Shown in pieces: positions 13,812-22,700 of a stretch of 35,106 nucleotides of DNA. Positions within the stretch are counted from its first letter, which is position 1. Each line of letters starts with the position of its first letter. The position numbers were made by a program, and so were the translations under genes. The stretch is from positions 1 through 35,106 of the forward strand of contig JAGBJO010000021.1 of the NCBI GenBank assembly GCA_017934425.1. The letters are read 5' to 3'. The DNA comes from Ruminococcus sp. Its GTDB lineage: Bacteria > Bacillota > Clostridia > Oscillospirales > Ruminococcaceae. The notes below the pieces were generated by a model, which did not search any database, was not told the origin of the DNA, and saw only the letters and a program-made list of their open reading frames with translations.

Positions 13812-14728
13812 TATATACCGTTACATTCAACCCTGCCATCGACTACGTTGTTCGCATGGAGTCTCTCACCGAGGGCGGAGTGAACCGCACCGACAGCGAG
13901 GAGATATTTTTTGGCGGAAAGGGTATCAACGTATCTAAGGTACTTTCCGAGCTTGGCGTTCCGTCGAAGGCACTGGGCTTCACAGCCGGATTCACAGGGG
14001 AGGCTATCGAAAAGGGCGTGGCAGCAATGGGCGTAAATGCGGACTTTGTGCGCCTGAAAAGCGGCAATTCCCGTATCAACGTAAAACTGAAGACCGCAGC
14101 GGAGACTGAGATAAACGGTCAGGGTCCGGACATTGACCAGGAATCCCTTGACACCCTCTTAACAAAGCTGGACGGGCTTGAAGCCGGCGACACACTTATC
14201 CTCGCCGGAAGTATACCAAAAAGTCTGCCGGAGAACATATATGAGGAAATTCTCCGCCGGATCGGGGGCAGGGGTATCCGCACTGTTGTGGACGCATCGA
14301 AAAAGCTTCTCCTGAACGTGCTGACTTACTCGCCATACCTTATCAAGCCCAACGACCAGGAACTTGGCGAGCTGTTCGGAGTGAAGCTGAGCGGCGTTGA
14401 GGAAGTAGCGGAATACGCCAGAAAACTGCAAAGAATGGGCGCAAAGAACGTGCTTGTTTCCATGGCAGGCGATGGGGCAGTTCTCCTGACAGAGGAGGGG
14501 GAGGTGTTGCGCTGCGGAGTTTACGAGGGAAAAGTGTGCAACTCAGTTGGCGCAGGTGATTCCATGCTTGCAGGATTTGTTGCGGGTCTTGAAAAGGGCG
14601 ATTTTGAGTACGCACTTCGTCTTGGCACAGCCTGCGGAGGAGCGACAGCATTTTCTTCTGGACTTGCCACCCGTGACGAGATAGACGCTCTGCTGGAACG
14701 TGGAACAGTAAAGGTAAGTAAGGAATAA
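13808..14728 (+). CDS. fruK: 1-phosphofructokinase / hexose-phosphate kinase (PfkB family)
   Basis: PfkB-type kinase of 306 residues, the usual FruK/LacC length, expected to phosphorylate fructose 1-phosphate (or tagatose 6-phosphate) with ATP. The start overlaps the preceding stop by 4 bp. The N-terminal FNPAIDYVV motif is typical of the 1-phosphofructokinase subgroup. GGKGINVSKVLSELG (about 36-50) is PfkB signature 1 and SVGAGDSMLAGFVAG (about 246-260) is signature 2, with the catalytic Asp in GAGD. No PTS permease or DeoR-type regulator is adjacent, so its exact sugar is inferred from subgroup resemblance only. A strong terminator follows. Confidence 0.88.
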   Translation: MIYTVTFNPAIDYVVRMESLTEGGVNRTDSEEIFFGGKGINVSKVLSELGVPSKALGFTAGFTGEAIEKGVAAMGVNADFVRLKSGNSRINVKLKTAAETEINGQGPDIDQESLDTLLTKLDGLEAGDTLILAGSIPKSLPENIYEEILRRIGGRGIRTVVDASKKLLLNVLTYSPYLIKPNDQELGELFGVKLSGVEEVAEYARKLQRMGAKNVLVSMAGDGAVLLTEEGEVLRCGVYEGKVCNSVGAGDSMLAGFVAGLEKGDFEYALRLGTACGGATAFSSGLATRDEIDALLERGTVKVSKE

Positions 14729-14733
14729 AGAGT

Positions 14734-14765
14734 AAAAAAGGTGTGCTTTGCGACACACCTTTTTT
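14734..14765 (+). terminator. Terminator of the HAD-fruK operon
   Basis: The stem AAAAAAGGTGTG/CACACCTTTTTT (12 bp) has an 8-nt loop; the right arm supplies the T run. The A run on the left arm makes it potentially bidirectional. Confidence 0.9.
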
Positions 14766-14777
14766 CAGATACAGAAA

Positions 14778-14813
14778 CTCCCGGAAAGGACGAAATTTAC
14801 GCCTTTCCGGGAG
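14778..14813 (-). terminator. Terminator of the GH16 gene
   Basis: The perfect 12-bp stem CTCCCGGAAAGG/CCTTTCCGGGAG has a 12-nt loop and lies 9 nt beyond the GH16 stop codon. On the minus strand it is followed by TTTCTGTATC. Confidence 0.75.
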
Positions 14814-14821
14814 CATACATA

Positions 14822-16204
14822 TCAGTTTACAAGTTCGTATCTTACGTTCTGGATATAGATGTTTGCAGCGGAATCTGATTTGCCCATGTTGAACTCGATT
14901 CGTGCGTTCGTGTCGTCACGTTTATCCTCAGAGAACTCGAAGGAGTAGTGCTGTTTGGTCTGGGTCAGATCAACCTTAGTGTCCTGCATATATCTTCCAA
15001 AATCGTGGTCTGGTGCGGAAACATCAACGATCATAGTCCTTGTCTCGTCCGACCATGCGTCGAAGCTGAAACGATATTTCTTTCCCTGTCGTGCAGGCAG
15101 TCCAGCCTGAACAAGCTGTATTGAGTAATCCAGCGAACCAGGGTCTTCGGTGGTGATAGTAAGGGTATTATCAGCTATGGAAGCAGCGCCCTTGCCGGTG
15201 GTGAATGTCTGGAAAGCCCAGTACCACTCATCGTCAAGCTTTTCATCGTCACGGAAATCGCCGTTAACGATAAAATTGCCAGTAGAGTCGGCGTTGCGGA
15301 AAACTCCCACATTACGCTCAACGTTGGTATCGTACTCATGCTGCTGGTATACACGTACATAGTCGATCACGAACTCAGCATTATCGAAGTTGGTGGAATC
15401 ATTAGGTTCGCCAGCCCATGTACCGCCTACAGCCAGTTCCAGCTGAACCTGGAAATTCTGGTTGAAAGGCGCTGGAAAAGCAGGATCTTCCTTGCCGGGG
15501 GTATGAGTGAACCAGTCGTCGGTCTTATGGTAAAGATTGCCGTCGACGTACCAGGAAATAACACCCGGCTCCCACTCCATAGTGAATTCGTGAAACTCAG
15601 AACTGAAGCTGCTTCTGGCAAGTTCACAAGTGCCCTGTTTTGAAGTCTGGGGTTCGCCGAAAACAGCCGTACCGTAGCAGGAGTGAACCTTGCTACCAAG
15701 AGCCTCCATAACGTCCAGCTCGCCGCTCTTAGGCCACTCGCCGTAAACTGAGTCATCGGTGGGGAACATTCTTACAGCGGTATGCAGACCCTTTCCCTCA
15801 GGGATTTTCGCTCTTACGACCACTTTTCCGAAGGTGAAATCCTTGCCCTTCTGGTCAGCGATTATTCTGCCGGAGGTGTAGCCGTTAGCGCCCTTTCTTG
15901 CTCTAAGGACGAGGTTGCCGTCCTGGAGGTAGACATTGGATTCGTTGGCAGTGTAGGACTGGAGTTCGCCGTTAGTTGGTTCTTCCTCCGACGGTTTGTA
16001 GCTCCAGATATTCTCGTTGAGCGTATCGCCATCGAATTCGTCATACCATACTCTTTCGTAACCCTGTATCATCGGTGCTTCTGCCCCTTTAGAAGAACCG
16101 GATTTTTTCCCTGAATCTTTCTCATTTCCGCCGCTTGAAGAACCACAGCCGGTCAGGAACATTCCGGCAGCAGTCAGCAGGCATAAAATTCTCTTTTTCA
16201 TCAC
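14822..16204 (-). CDS. GH16 beta-glucanase lipoprotein with C-terminal CBM4/9-like module
   Basis: Secreted lipoprotein of 460 residues predicted to cleave beta-1,3- or mixed-linkage glucans. Translation starts at GTG 16204 or ATG 16201; GGAGG is 8 nt before the GTG. The signal peptide ends in a lipobox, LTGC (about 18-21), followed by a Ser/Gly/Lys spacer. The GH16 domain (about 48-290) has VWYDEFDGDTLN, GELQSYT, GRI and the catalytic motif GELDVMEALG (about 160-169). Its nucleophile and acid/base Glu are spaced as ExDxxE, the laminarinase-like form without a lichenase bulge. Residues about 312-460 form a CBM4/9-like beta-sandwich (NFIVNGDF, YRFSFDAW, VRYELV). The promoter is consensus-like and the gene is monocistronic. 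In this genome context it fits cell-surface digestion of cereal or fungal glucan. Confidence 0.92.
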   Translation of the reverse strand: MMKKRILCLLTAAGMFLTGCGSSSGGNEKDSGKKSGSSKGAEAPMIQGYERVWYDEFDGDTLNENIWSYKPSEEEPTNGELQSYTANESNVYLQDGNLVLRARKGANGYTSGRIIADQKGKDFTFGKVVVRAKIPEGKGLHTAVRMFPTDDSVYGEWPKSGELDVMEALGSKVHSCYGTAVFGEPQTSKQGTCELARSSFSSEFHEFTMEWEPGVISWYVDGNLYHKTDDWFTHTPGKEDPAFPAPFNQNFQVQLELAVGGTWAGEPNDSTNFDNAEFVIDYVRVYQQHEYDTNVERNVGVFRNADSTGNFIVNGDFRDDEKLDDEWYWAFQTFTTGKGAASIADNTLTITTEDPGSLDYSIQLVQAGLPARQGKKYRFSFDAWSDETRTMIVDVSAPDHDFGRYMQDTKVDLTQTKQHYSFEFSEDKRDDTNARIEFNMGKSDSAANIYIQNVRYELVN

Positions 16205-16249
16205 TTTAATTTCCTCCGTTTTGATATAACGACTATTAATTCTTTTTAC

Positions 16250-16278
16250 ATTATACCATAAATCCGGAAAAATGTCTA
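16250..16278 (-). promoter_or_regulatory. Sigma-A promoter for the GH16 gene
   Basis: On the minus strand, TAGACA (16278-16273), a 17-nt spacer and TATAAT (16255-16250), about 45 nt before the start codon. Confidence 0.75.
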
Positions 16279-16369
16279 CAGTTAATTTGCTATTTAAGTG
16301 TAAAAGTTTGCCATTTATTGTTGTGCATATTCACCAGAAGTTCACGGAAAATTTACAAAATTCAGGTAA

Positions 16370-17149
16370 TTACGACTGTATGCTTTTCTTGATACGGCTT
16401 ATAGCACACTTTTCAAGTCTGGAGACTTGCGCCTGAGAAATGCCGATCTCAGCGGCAACTTCTGTCTGTGTCCTGCCTTGCAGAAAACGCTGGTAGAGTA
16501 TTTCCTGTTCACGCTTGCTGAGGGCTTTGATAGCGTCACGGATATAGATCTCGTCCAGGTGGCTTTCCACGTCGTTCTTATCGCTGATCTGGTCGAGAAT
16601 ATAAATAGTGTCCCCGGAATCGGAGTAGACCGGTTCGTAAAGAGAGACAGGATCGCTTATGCTCTCCAGAGCGATGACAACGTCCTCCCGTTTAGCGCCG
16701 ATATCGTCGGCAATCTGCTGGACGGTAGGTTCATGCTGGTTGAGGGTGCAGAGTTTTTCACGGGACTGTATTGCCTTGTACGCCAGGTCACGGAGTGAGC
16801 GGCTGACCCGGACGTGACTGTAGTCACGCAGATGCCTTCGCAGTTCACCGGTAATCATGGGGACGCAGTAGGTTGAGAAGCGGACTTCCTTGGAAAGGTC
16901 GAAGTTGTTGATAGCCTTGATAAGTCCTACCACGCCTATCTGGAAAAGGTCGTCGATGTCCTCGCCTCTGCCGGTGAAGCGCTGGATAACGCTCAGGACG
17001 AGCCGCAGGTTGCCCTTTATCAGCTTGTCACGGGCGGACTTGCTTCCGGTCTGGCGTATCTCTTTAAGGAGCGCTATCTTCTCCTCCTCTTTGAGGACAG
17101 TGAGTTCAGCGGTATTGATGCCGGATATGACAACTTTGTTGTAAGCCAT
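16370..17149 (-). CDS. sigG: Sporulation sigma factor SigG
   Basis: RNA polymerase sigma factor of 259 residues, the late forespore factor of endospore-forming Firmicutes. The ATG at 17149 has GGAGG 7 nt upstream; a TTG at 17164 was rejected. Near-identity to the SigG family is visible throughout: NKVVISGINTAELTVL at the N-terminus, NLRLVLSVIQRF and DDLFQIGVVGLIKAI (region 2), FSTYCVPMITGELRR, RVSRSLRDLAYKA (region 3), DPVSLYEPVYSDSGDTIYILDQISD, and the region 4 helix-turn-helix EVAAEIGISQAQVSRLEK. In many Firmicutes sigG follows spoIIGA-sigE; here it stands alone between a glucanase and an antiporter. A SigG-like promoter is visible upstream. Its presence suggests sporulation capacity or its remnant. 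Confidence 0.95.
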   Translation of the reverse strand: MAYNKVVISGINTAELTVLKEEEKIALLKEIRQTGSKSARDKLIKGNLRLVLSVIQRFTGRGEDIDDLFQIGVVGLIKAINNFDLSKEVRFSTYCVPMITGELRRHLRDYSHVRVSRSLRDLAYKAIQSREKLCTLNQHEPTVQQIADDIGAKREDVVIALESISDPVSLYEPVYSDSGDTIYILDQISDKNDVESHLDEIYIRDAIKALSKREQEILYQRFLQGRTQTEVAAEIGISQAQVSRLEKCAISRIKKSIQS

Positions 17150-17177
17150 AAAATAACCTCCCAAAACAGTATACCAT

Positions 17178-17207
17178 TATTATGGGAGCAAAAAGCGTGA
17201 AGTAGTC
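17178..17207 (-). promoter_or_regulatory. Candidate SigG/SigF-type promoter of sigG
   Basis: On the minus strand, GACTA (17207-17203), exactly 18 nt, then CATAATA (17184-17178). The SigG consensus is GHATR-N18-CATNHTA; the -10 fits fully and the -35 fits at four of five positions. This would fit the known autoregulation of sigG. The match is short and could be chance. Confidence 0.4.
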
Positions 17208-17308
17208 ACCAAGGTTACCCTGAAAAAACATATACCCCTAAAAGTTCCTAAAAAAATGTGGGATTTTTCGACCAGCACCGTGCTATTTCCCTATATTCCG
17301 GGAAAGTG

Positions 17309-17362
17309 TTGCAATTGCCATTTCAGCGTGCTATAATAAAAAGGGGAGTGATCGCTCCCTTT
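17309..17362 (+). promoter_or_regulatory. Sigma-A promoter of the antiporter gene, with a palindrome at the start site
   Basis: TTGCAA (17309-17314), a 17-nt spacer and TATAAT (17332-17337). The inverted repeat AAAGGGGAG/CTCCCTTT (17340-17362, one bulged G) spans the expected transcription start and could be an operator or a 5' hairpin. Confidence 0.7.
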
Positions 17363-17388
17363 AATTCCGCTTGAAAGGACAGATTTTA

Positions 17389-18588
17389 ATGGAAACCTAT
17401 GAGATACTGAGAGATCTGGCGATAATCATTATTAGCGCCAAGGCTGTCGGACTTCTCGCAAGAAAACTCAAAGCCCCTATGGTCGTGGGCGAGATCATTG
17501 CCGGTCTTATTATCGGACCGTGCCTGCTTAACATCGTCCAGCCCACCGACTTCATCAGCAAAATGGCTGAGATAGGAGTTATCCTCATCATGTTCTCCGC
17601 CGGTCTGGAGACTAATTTGCAGGAACTTAAAAAATCCGGCGTGGCGGCGTTCCTGATTGCCTGCGTGGGTGTAATTGTTCCGCTGATTGGCGGAAGTCTG
17701 CTGTATATGGGCATTTACGGCTTCTCGGAGTTCGGCTCTGACGAGTTCTTCCGGGCGGTGTTTATCGGCTCTATCATGACGGCTACCTCCGTCGGCATTA
17801 CCGTTGAAGTCCTCAAGGAAATGGGCTTCCTCTCCAGCCGTGTGGGTCAGACAATACTCAGTGCCGCAATCATAGATGATATCATCGGCATCATCGTCCT
17901 CACCTTTGTGCTGGGCTTCAAGGACCCCGGAAGCAATACGCTCCTTGTTACCGGAAAAGTTTTCTTGTTCCTGATACTCTCAGTTGTGGTGGGATTCATT
18001 TTTTACAAGATATTCCGTTTTTACGACGAGCGCCACACTCACACACGCCGCATACCGATAATTGCTGTGGGACTGTGTCTTGCTATGGCGTACATTGCGG
18101 AAAAGTATTTCGGCATCGCTGATATTACCGGTGCGTACATTGCCGGAATTATCCTCTGCAACACTCAGGACGCTGAGTACATCGACCGTAAAGTTAGCAT
18201 CAACGGCTATATGTTCTTCGCACCAATGTTCTTCGTAGGAATCGGTCTGAAAACCGATTTCTCGAACGTTGATTCCAGCATGATACTGTTCTCAGTGGGC
18301 TTTGTGGTAGTAGCTATGATAAGCAAGGTCATCGGCTGCGGACTGGTATCAAAAGCCTGCCACTACTCCTGGCTTGACAGCCTGAAGATCGGCGTAGGCA
18401 TGATGACACGAGGCGAGGTTGCCCTTATTATCACAAACAAGGGTCTGGGGCTTGGGATCATAGATTCCTCCTACTTTACAGCGGTTATCCTGCTCATTAT
18501 TGTATCGAGCATTGTCACCCCGCTGCTCTTGAAAATGCTATTTGCAAAAACTAAACCAGAGCCGGAAGCAGTAACGGCTGAGAAATAA
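17389..18588 (+). CDS. CPA2-family cation/proton antiporter
   Basis: Membrane exchanger of 399 residues that swaps Na+ or K+ for H+. The ATG at 17389 has AAAGGA 9 nt upstream; a TTG at 17371 was rejected. About 12 hydrophobic helices span the protein, the usual CPA2 transmembrane core without a cytoplasmic TrkA domain. Diagnostic features are VGEIIAGLIIGP (about 30), FSAGLETNLQELKKSG (about 70), the acidic pair in IIDDIIGIIVL (about 165) that carries the proton, and FFVGIGLKTDF and MMTRGEVALII in the second half. It is expressed from its own promoter and ends in a strong terminator, divergent from sigG. Ion preference cannot be read. Confidence 0.9.
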   Translation: METYEILRDLAIIIISAKAVGLLARKLKAPMVVGEIIAGLIIGPCLLNIVQPTDFISKMAEIGVILIMFSAGLETNLQELKKSGVAAFLIACVGVIVPLIGGSLLYMGIYGFSEFGSDEFFRAVFIGSIMTATSVGITVEVLKEMGFLSSRVGQTILSAAIIDDIIGIIVLTFVLGFKDPGSNTLLVTGKVFLFLILSVVVGFIFYKIFRFYDERHTHTRRIPIIAVGLCLAMAYIAEKYFGIADITGAYIAGIILCNTQDAEYIDRKVSINGYMFFAPMFFVGIGLKTDFSNVDSSMILFSVGFVVVAMISKVIGCGLVSKACHYSWLDSLKIGVGMMTRGEVALIITNKGLGLGIIDSSYFTAVILLIIVSSIVTPLLLKMLFAKTKPEPEAVTAEK

Positions 18589-18601
18589 ATATACGCATTA
18601 T

Positions 18602-18636
18602 ACCGGAATCAGTGAAATGGCTGATTCCGGTTTTTT
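18602..18636 (+). terminator. Terminator of the antiporter gene
   Basis: The 11-bp stem ACCGGAATCAG/CTGATTCCGGT has an 8-nt loop and six T residues. Confidence 0.9.
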
Positions 18637-18768
18637 ATGCCAAAAAACGTGGTAACGCTTTTAGAGAAAATGGATAAAAGCCTATTTGCTTACTCGGATA
18701 TTAATAACAGTTTGATGCTAAAAATGGTAAAATAATAATATATGAAAAGTATATATAGGTTTATATTC

Positions 18769-18797
18769 TTGACAACTGCGGCGGTTTGGGGTATCAT
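18769..18797 (+). promoter_or_regulatory. Consensus promoter of the pilus operon
   Basis: TTGACA (18769-18774), a 17-nt spacer and TATCAT (18792-18797), in the only sizeable non-coding gap before the pilus genes. Confidence 0.75.
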
Positions 18798-19017
18798 CTT
18801 TTAAGTGAGAAATTAATTTATTCGGCATAACTTACAGTTATTAACAGCTCTAACGCTTCGTTTAGTCCACCAAATCTTCGTTTTGTGAGTTGTTATATAT
18901 TATTTATTGCAGTACAATATTATTGTGATATGTAAAATATCATTTTTGAAATATCAAAATCATGCTATGGCGTGTATAGACCAGTCAGAAATTGCGCTAT
19001 TTTACGGAGGAATTCGT
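18798..19017 (+). other. Long 5' leader of the pilus operon
   Basis: About 210 nt separate the promoter from the first start codon. The leader is AT-rich and has modest stems (for example AACGCTTCGTTT and CAAATCTTCGTTTTG). I checked it by eye for the conserved cores of c-di-GMP-I and c-di-GMP-II riboswitches and saw neither. The upstream part of this gap (18637-18768) shows nothing recognisable. Confidence 0.45.
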
Positions 19018-19653
19018 ATGGATAAAAAAGACCTGCGTCATCTTAATAAAAATGAACTGGTTGACATTGTTTGCTCCCTGGTCGAGGAGAATGAGGAGAA
19101 CCTTCAGAATGTCCCGGATATCCAGCAGGTTCGCCAGATTCGTGGCAGGATAAAGAATATGGAGCGCATGAAGCAGATATTCCGAAGTGTAATAGCGGCT
19201 ATCGTTATCGCTGCTGCGGCTGCGGTGCTGCTTTCTACCTTCTTCATGCCGGTGATACAAGTCTCCGGAAGCAGTATGGAGCCTGCCCTCAGTGACGGGG
19301 ATATCATACTGCTGATGAAGTCTTCCAGCTACAGCCAGAGCCAGCTATGCTGTATATCCTGGCAAAATAAACTGCTTCTGAAACGTGTGATAGGGCTGCC
19401 CGGCGATGTTATCGACATCGACAAGGAGGGCAGCGTTTATGTGAACGGCACTCTCCTGGACGAACCCTACGTTACAGGAAAAAGCCTTGGCGAGTGCGAT
19501 ATCAATTTCCCCTGTGTCGTGCCGGAGAACAAGCTTTTCGTCATGGGCGACAGGAGAGATATCTCCATTGACAGCCGTAGTTCCGCTATTGGCTGCGTTG
19601 ACAAAGATCAGGTAGTGGGAAGCGTTCTTTTTAAGATCTGGTCAGACAAGTAA
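19018..19653 (+). CDS. Type I signal peptidase of the pilus cluster
   Basis: Membrane serine/lysine signal peptidase (S26 family) of 211 residues, first gene of the pilus operon. The ATG at 19018 has GGAGG 7 nt upstream; a longer frame from 18907 was rejected. Residues 1-55 are a cytoplasmic, charged, coiled-coil-like extension and 58-80 form one membrane helix. The catalytic serine is Ser86 in SGSSMEPAL and the general base is Lys122 in KRVIGLPGD; MGDRRDISIDSR forms the third conserved box. Signal peptidases embedded in pilus loci (SipA-like) help pilin processing or assembly in streptococci, so a dedicated role here is likely but inferred. Confidence 0.9.
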   Translation: MDKKDLRHLNKNELVDIVCSLVEENEENLQNVPDIQQVRQIRGRIKNMERMKQIFRSVIAAIVIAAAAAVLLSTFFMPVIQVSGSSMEPALSDGDIILLMKSSSYSQSQLCCISWQNKLLLKRVIGLPGDVIDIDKEGSVYVNGTLLDEPYVTGKSLGECDINFPCVVPENKLFVMGDRRDISIDSRSSAIGCVDKDQVVGSVLFKIWSDK

Positions 19654-19711
19654 CGTTCCCATTCTGATATATCCTGTTATACAGGAATCTTACTTTAGTG
19701 AGGTAACAAAA

Positions 19712-22700
19712 GTGAAAAGAAACCTGAATTTCCATATCAGGCGGATAATGGCTGAAAGGACAAGGCGAAGGCGGAGTATTTCCCTGCTTACCGCACTTTC
19801 CTTTGTTGTGACCGGAGGCGTAGCTTGGCAGCTTCGCTGTATTGGTACGGCTATGACTTCCGATCCTGATGTGGCTGCAATGACCTGCGGCGATGATACC
19901 GCAGACAGCACCGTTCGTTCAGACGAGTGCTATGAGGTCATTTCCGATACCGGAGACAGCGCTCTGCCGGGTATTCCAGATGAACTGACAGGTTCGTGGC
20001 GGGAGAAAATGGCGGCTATTGCCGTTTCTCAGATCGGCTACGACTGCGGCGGCGCTCTGAGCGGCTATTCTGCATGGTACGGCAGCAATTCCATTGATTG
20101 GAATACCGTGTTCGTACTCTGGTGCATGAACAGGGCTGGCGTTGAAGGTGTGCCAACTAATGCCGGCTGCTGGGCGTGGAATGTAAGCCTTGAAACAGTG
20201 GGAATGCTGCAAGATACCGAAAACGGCTCGCCTGCTCCCGGCGATGTGGTGTTCCTTGATAGTGATGATGACGGAAAAGCTGACAGGTGCGCCGTAATCA
20301 CAAGTAACACTCCCGACGGTGGATTTATCGCTGTAGAAGGCGACCACGAGGGCAAGACCGCTGAGGTATTGCTTCTTCCCGGCGACAGGAGAATTTGCTC
20401 CTTCCTGGCGCTTGAGCAGCCGGAGATACCGACTACCGAACCGGTAACTGATGACCTTCCTGCTGAGACTACCAAACAGGCGGCTGATGCTGTTCCGTTT
20501 ACCTTCTCAGGCGTGACGGAAAACGGCGTACAGGTACAGGCTCAGGCTCCTGCCGAAGCTTTCCCTGAGGACACGGAAATGGTCGTTGCCGATATTTCCG
20601 AGGACGATGCTTTCGCCGCTGCATATGAGCATTTCGGCGAGGACGCTTCCCTTTATGATGCGGTTGCGGTGGACATTTCATTCATAACCTCAGAGGGCGT
20701 GAAAATAGAGCCGGAACTTGATGTGCAGGTAAGTCTCACACTTCCTGAGGAAATGACGCTTCAGGGCAGCGAAATGAGCCTTATCCACCTTTCCGACGAG
20801 GGCGTTACAGAGACAGTCGATGCCGCACAGCTTACATCTGAGGGTGCTGAGTTTACCGCAGAAAGCTTCTCGGTATACGTTATGACCTCCTGGGGCGAAA
20901 AGGAAGCGGATACCGCTAACAATATGTTCCAGAACGGCGATAATACAGCTACAAACCCCTATATTCTCAGGGTCGGCGAGGTTTTGGAAGTGTCCGTGGA
21001 CGCAAGTGACAAGAACGGCAGGATAACTGTCAAGAATAACGATATTTCTGCTTCTCAGCGCCATATCGACCGTACTTCTGACGGTACGGATAACTATGAT
21101 ACTCCCGGCAGAGTGAGCGCAAAGTTCATGGGTAAAAACCCCGGCGACTGCTATGTTGCTTATCTTGCTGACAAAGGAAACTGGAACAGCGAAACTGACC
21201 AATTCTATGTTAAGGTAGTTTACCCGATCTATATGCAGACTGCACAGGGCGAGATCGACAAGGACAGGCTGCATGAGTATCTGAAAGAAGCGCCTCTCAG
21301 CGACGGCGGTAATCCTGAGTACATATGCGATGAATCTGGCAGAAAACTCTACTGGAAAAACAACTCTGCTGACGGCGGTAAGTACATGATGTATGACGGC
21401 GACGAGATAACAGTTGTTACATATGCACCGGTGGAGGACGATGTTTCCTTCGTTGGTGACAATAATATCCAGCTTCAAGGCGATGTTACCACTGAGGATG
21501 TGGGCAATGGACTGAAAAGAGTAAGCGCTGTTTTTAAGGGCGTTATGCCATATGGTGAAAAGGGAAATGCGACTATTACTCTGGTAAAAGACGGCGCAGA
21601 TCCTGTGCAGTATTTCCGGTGCTTTGTTATCCACGACGGTCGTGATTGTACACATGCCGATATCGAAATTGCCGATGGTGGTTCATATGTGGAAAGAAAG
21701 TACATTGAGAACGCTGACGGTACTTCAAAGGAGATAGTTACCGTATACGACGCTTATGTTGATAATGTTAATCATTGTTATATATACAACAAGGACGGCT
21801 CTATCATTCAGGATTTCGAGACTGAACATTACTACCGTGGAGGTAATCCCGGCGAAACTCAGTACGAACTGACTTCTAACTACATCAAGGCGGAGGACGG
21901 TGCGTCCGGTTCTATACTCCTCGAAAACGGCGACTACGTTTATACCCGTGGCGATAAGCTTTTCAAGATAGCTGAAGCTGATACCGCTTTGTTTGATGTT
22001 CAGCTTCTCCTGAAACCCCGTACCCAGACTACTACTTACTATACCGGCGAGACTGTCACCAACGTGACTGTTGAGGATATAACCGAACAAGATGATGTTT
22101 TACTGAAAAGCGTTGAGTTCAATATGAACCACACAAGCGTTATTGACGCTTACAATAAGTGCCCGAACCACTCAGGTCTTGACTTTACCATAACCGCTGA
22201 CCTGAACAGCGTTGCGGCAGCAGTAAAACTGGACGCTCAGAAGGAGTTCGTTAACGGCACTCTCGCCGGCGATGACTTCGACTTCCAGCTTTATGACCTG
22301 CAAGCCCCTGTTAAGCTTTACTTCGCTAAGGGCGATGCGGATATGCACATAGCTGACCCGGATAACGGCAATCTTGTGCGTGTCTACCAGCTTAATATCC
22401 CCAGTCAGAGTTCATGGGGCGAGGGTATCGACGGCTGGAAATTCTATAATGCGCTGGTCGAGCGATATAGCTGGAACGACGCTACTTCCGGGCTTATTCA
22501 ATCTCCCGGTGATGTGGGTGACCTGTTTGAGGGCTATCTTAACGGCGATGATATGTCTCCTCACATGAGTGAGGAACAGCTTAAAAAGCTTATCTACAGC
22601 TTTGCAGTTCAGGATAAGGCTATCGTCCCGGTGGACGGTAACGCTACAGTTCAGGACGGTATTTGTCTCGTGGCAGAATTCGCTCCTGCTGAGACTCAGA

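Noticed and set aside
18798..19017. Possible c-di-GMP riboswitch in the pilus leader
   Set aside because: This was attractive because two EAL genes are nearby, but the conserved GEMM core and the class II elements are not visible by eye. It is kept only as an unexplained leader.
18907..19017. Longer N-terminus for the signal peptidase
   Set aside because: The upstream codons have no ribosome site, whereas GGAGG lies 7 nt before the ATG at 19018.
20690..21655. 321-codon frame antisense to the pilus adhesin
   Set aside because: It is a long open shadow with no start signal or domain; the sense frame has a sorting signal and operon context.
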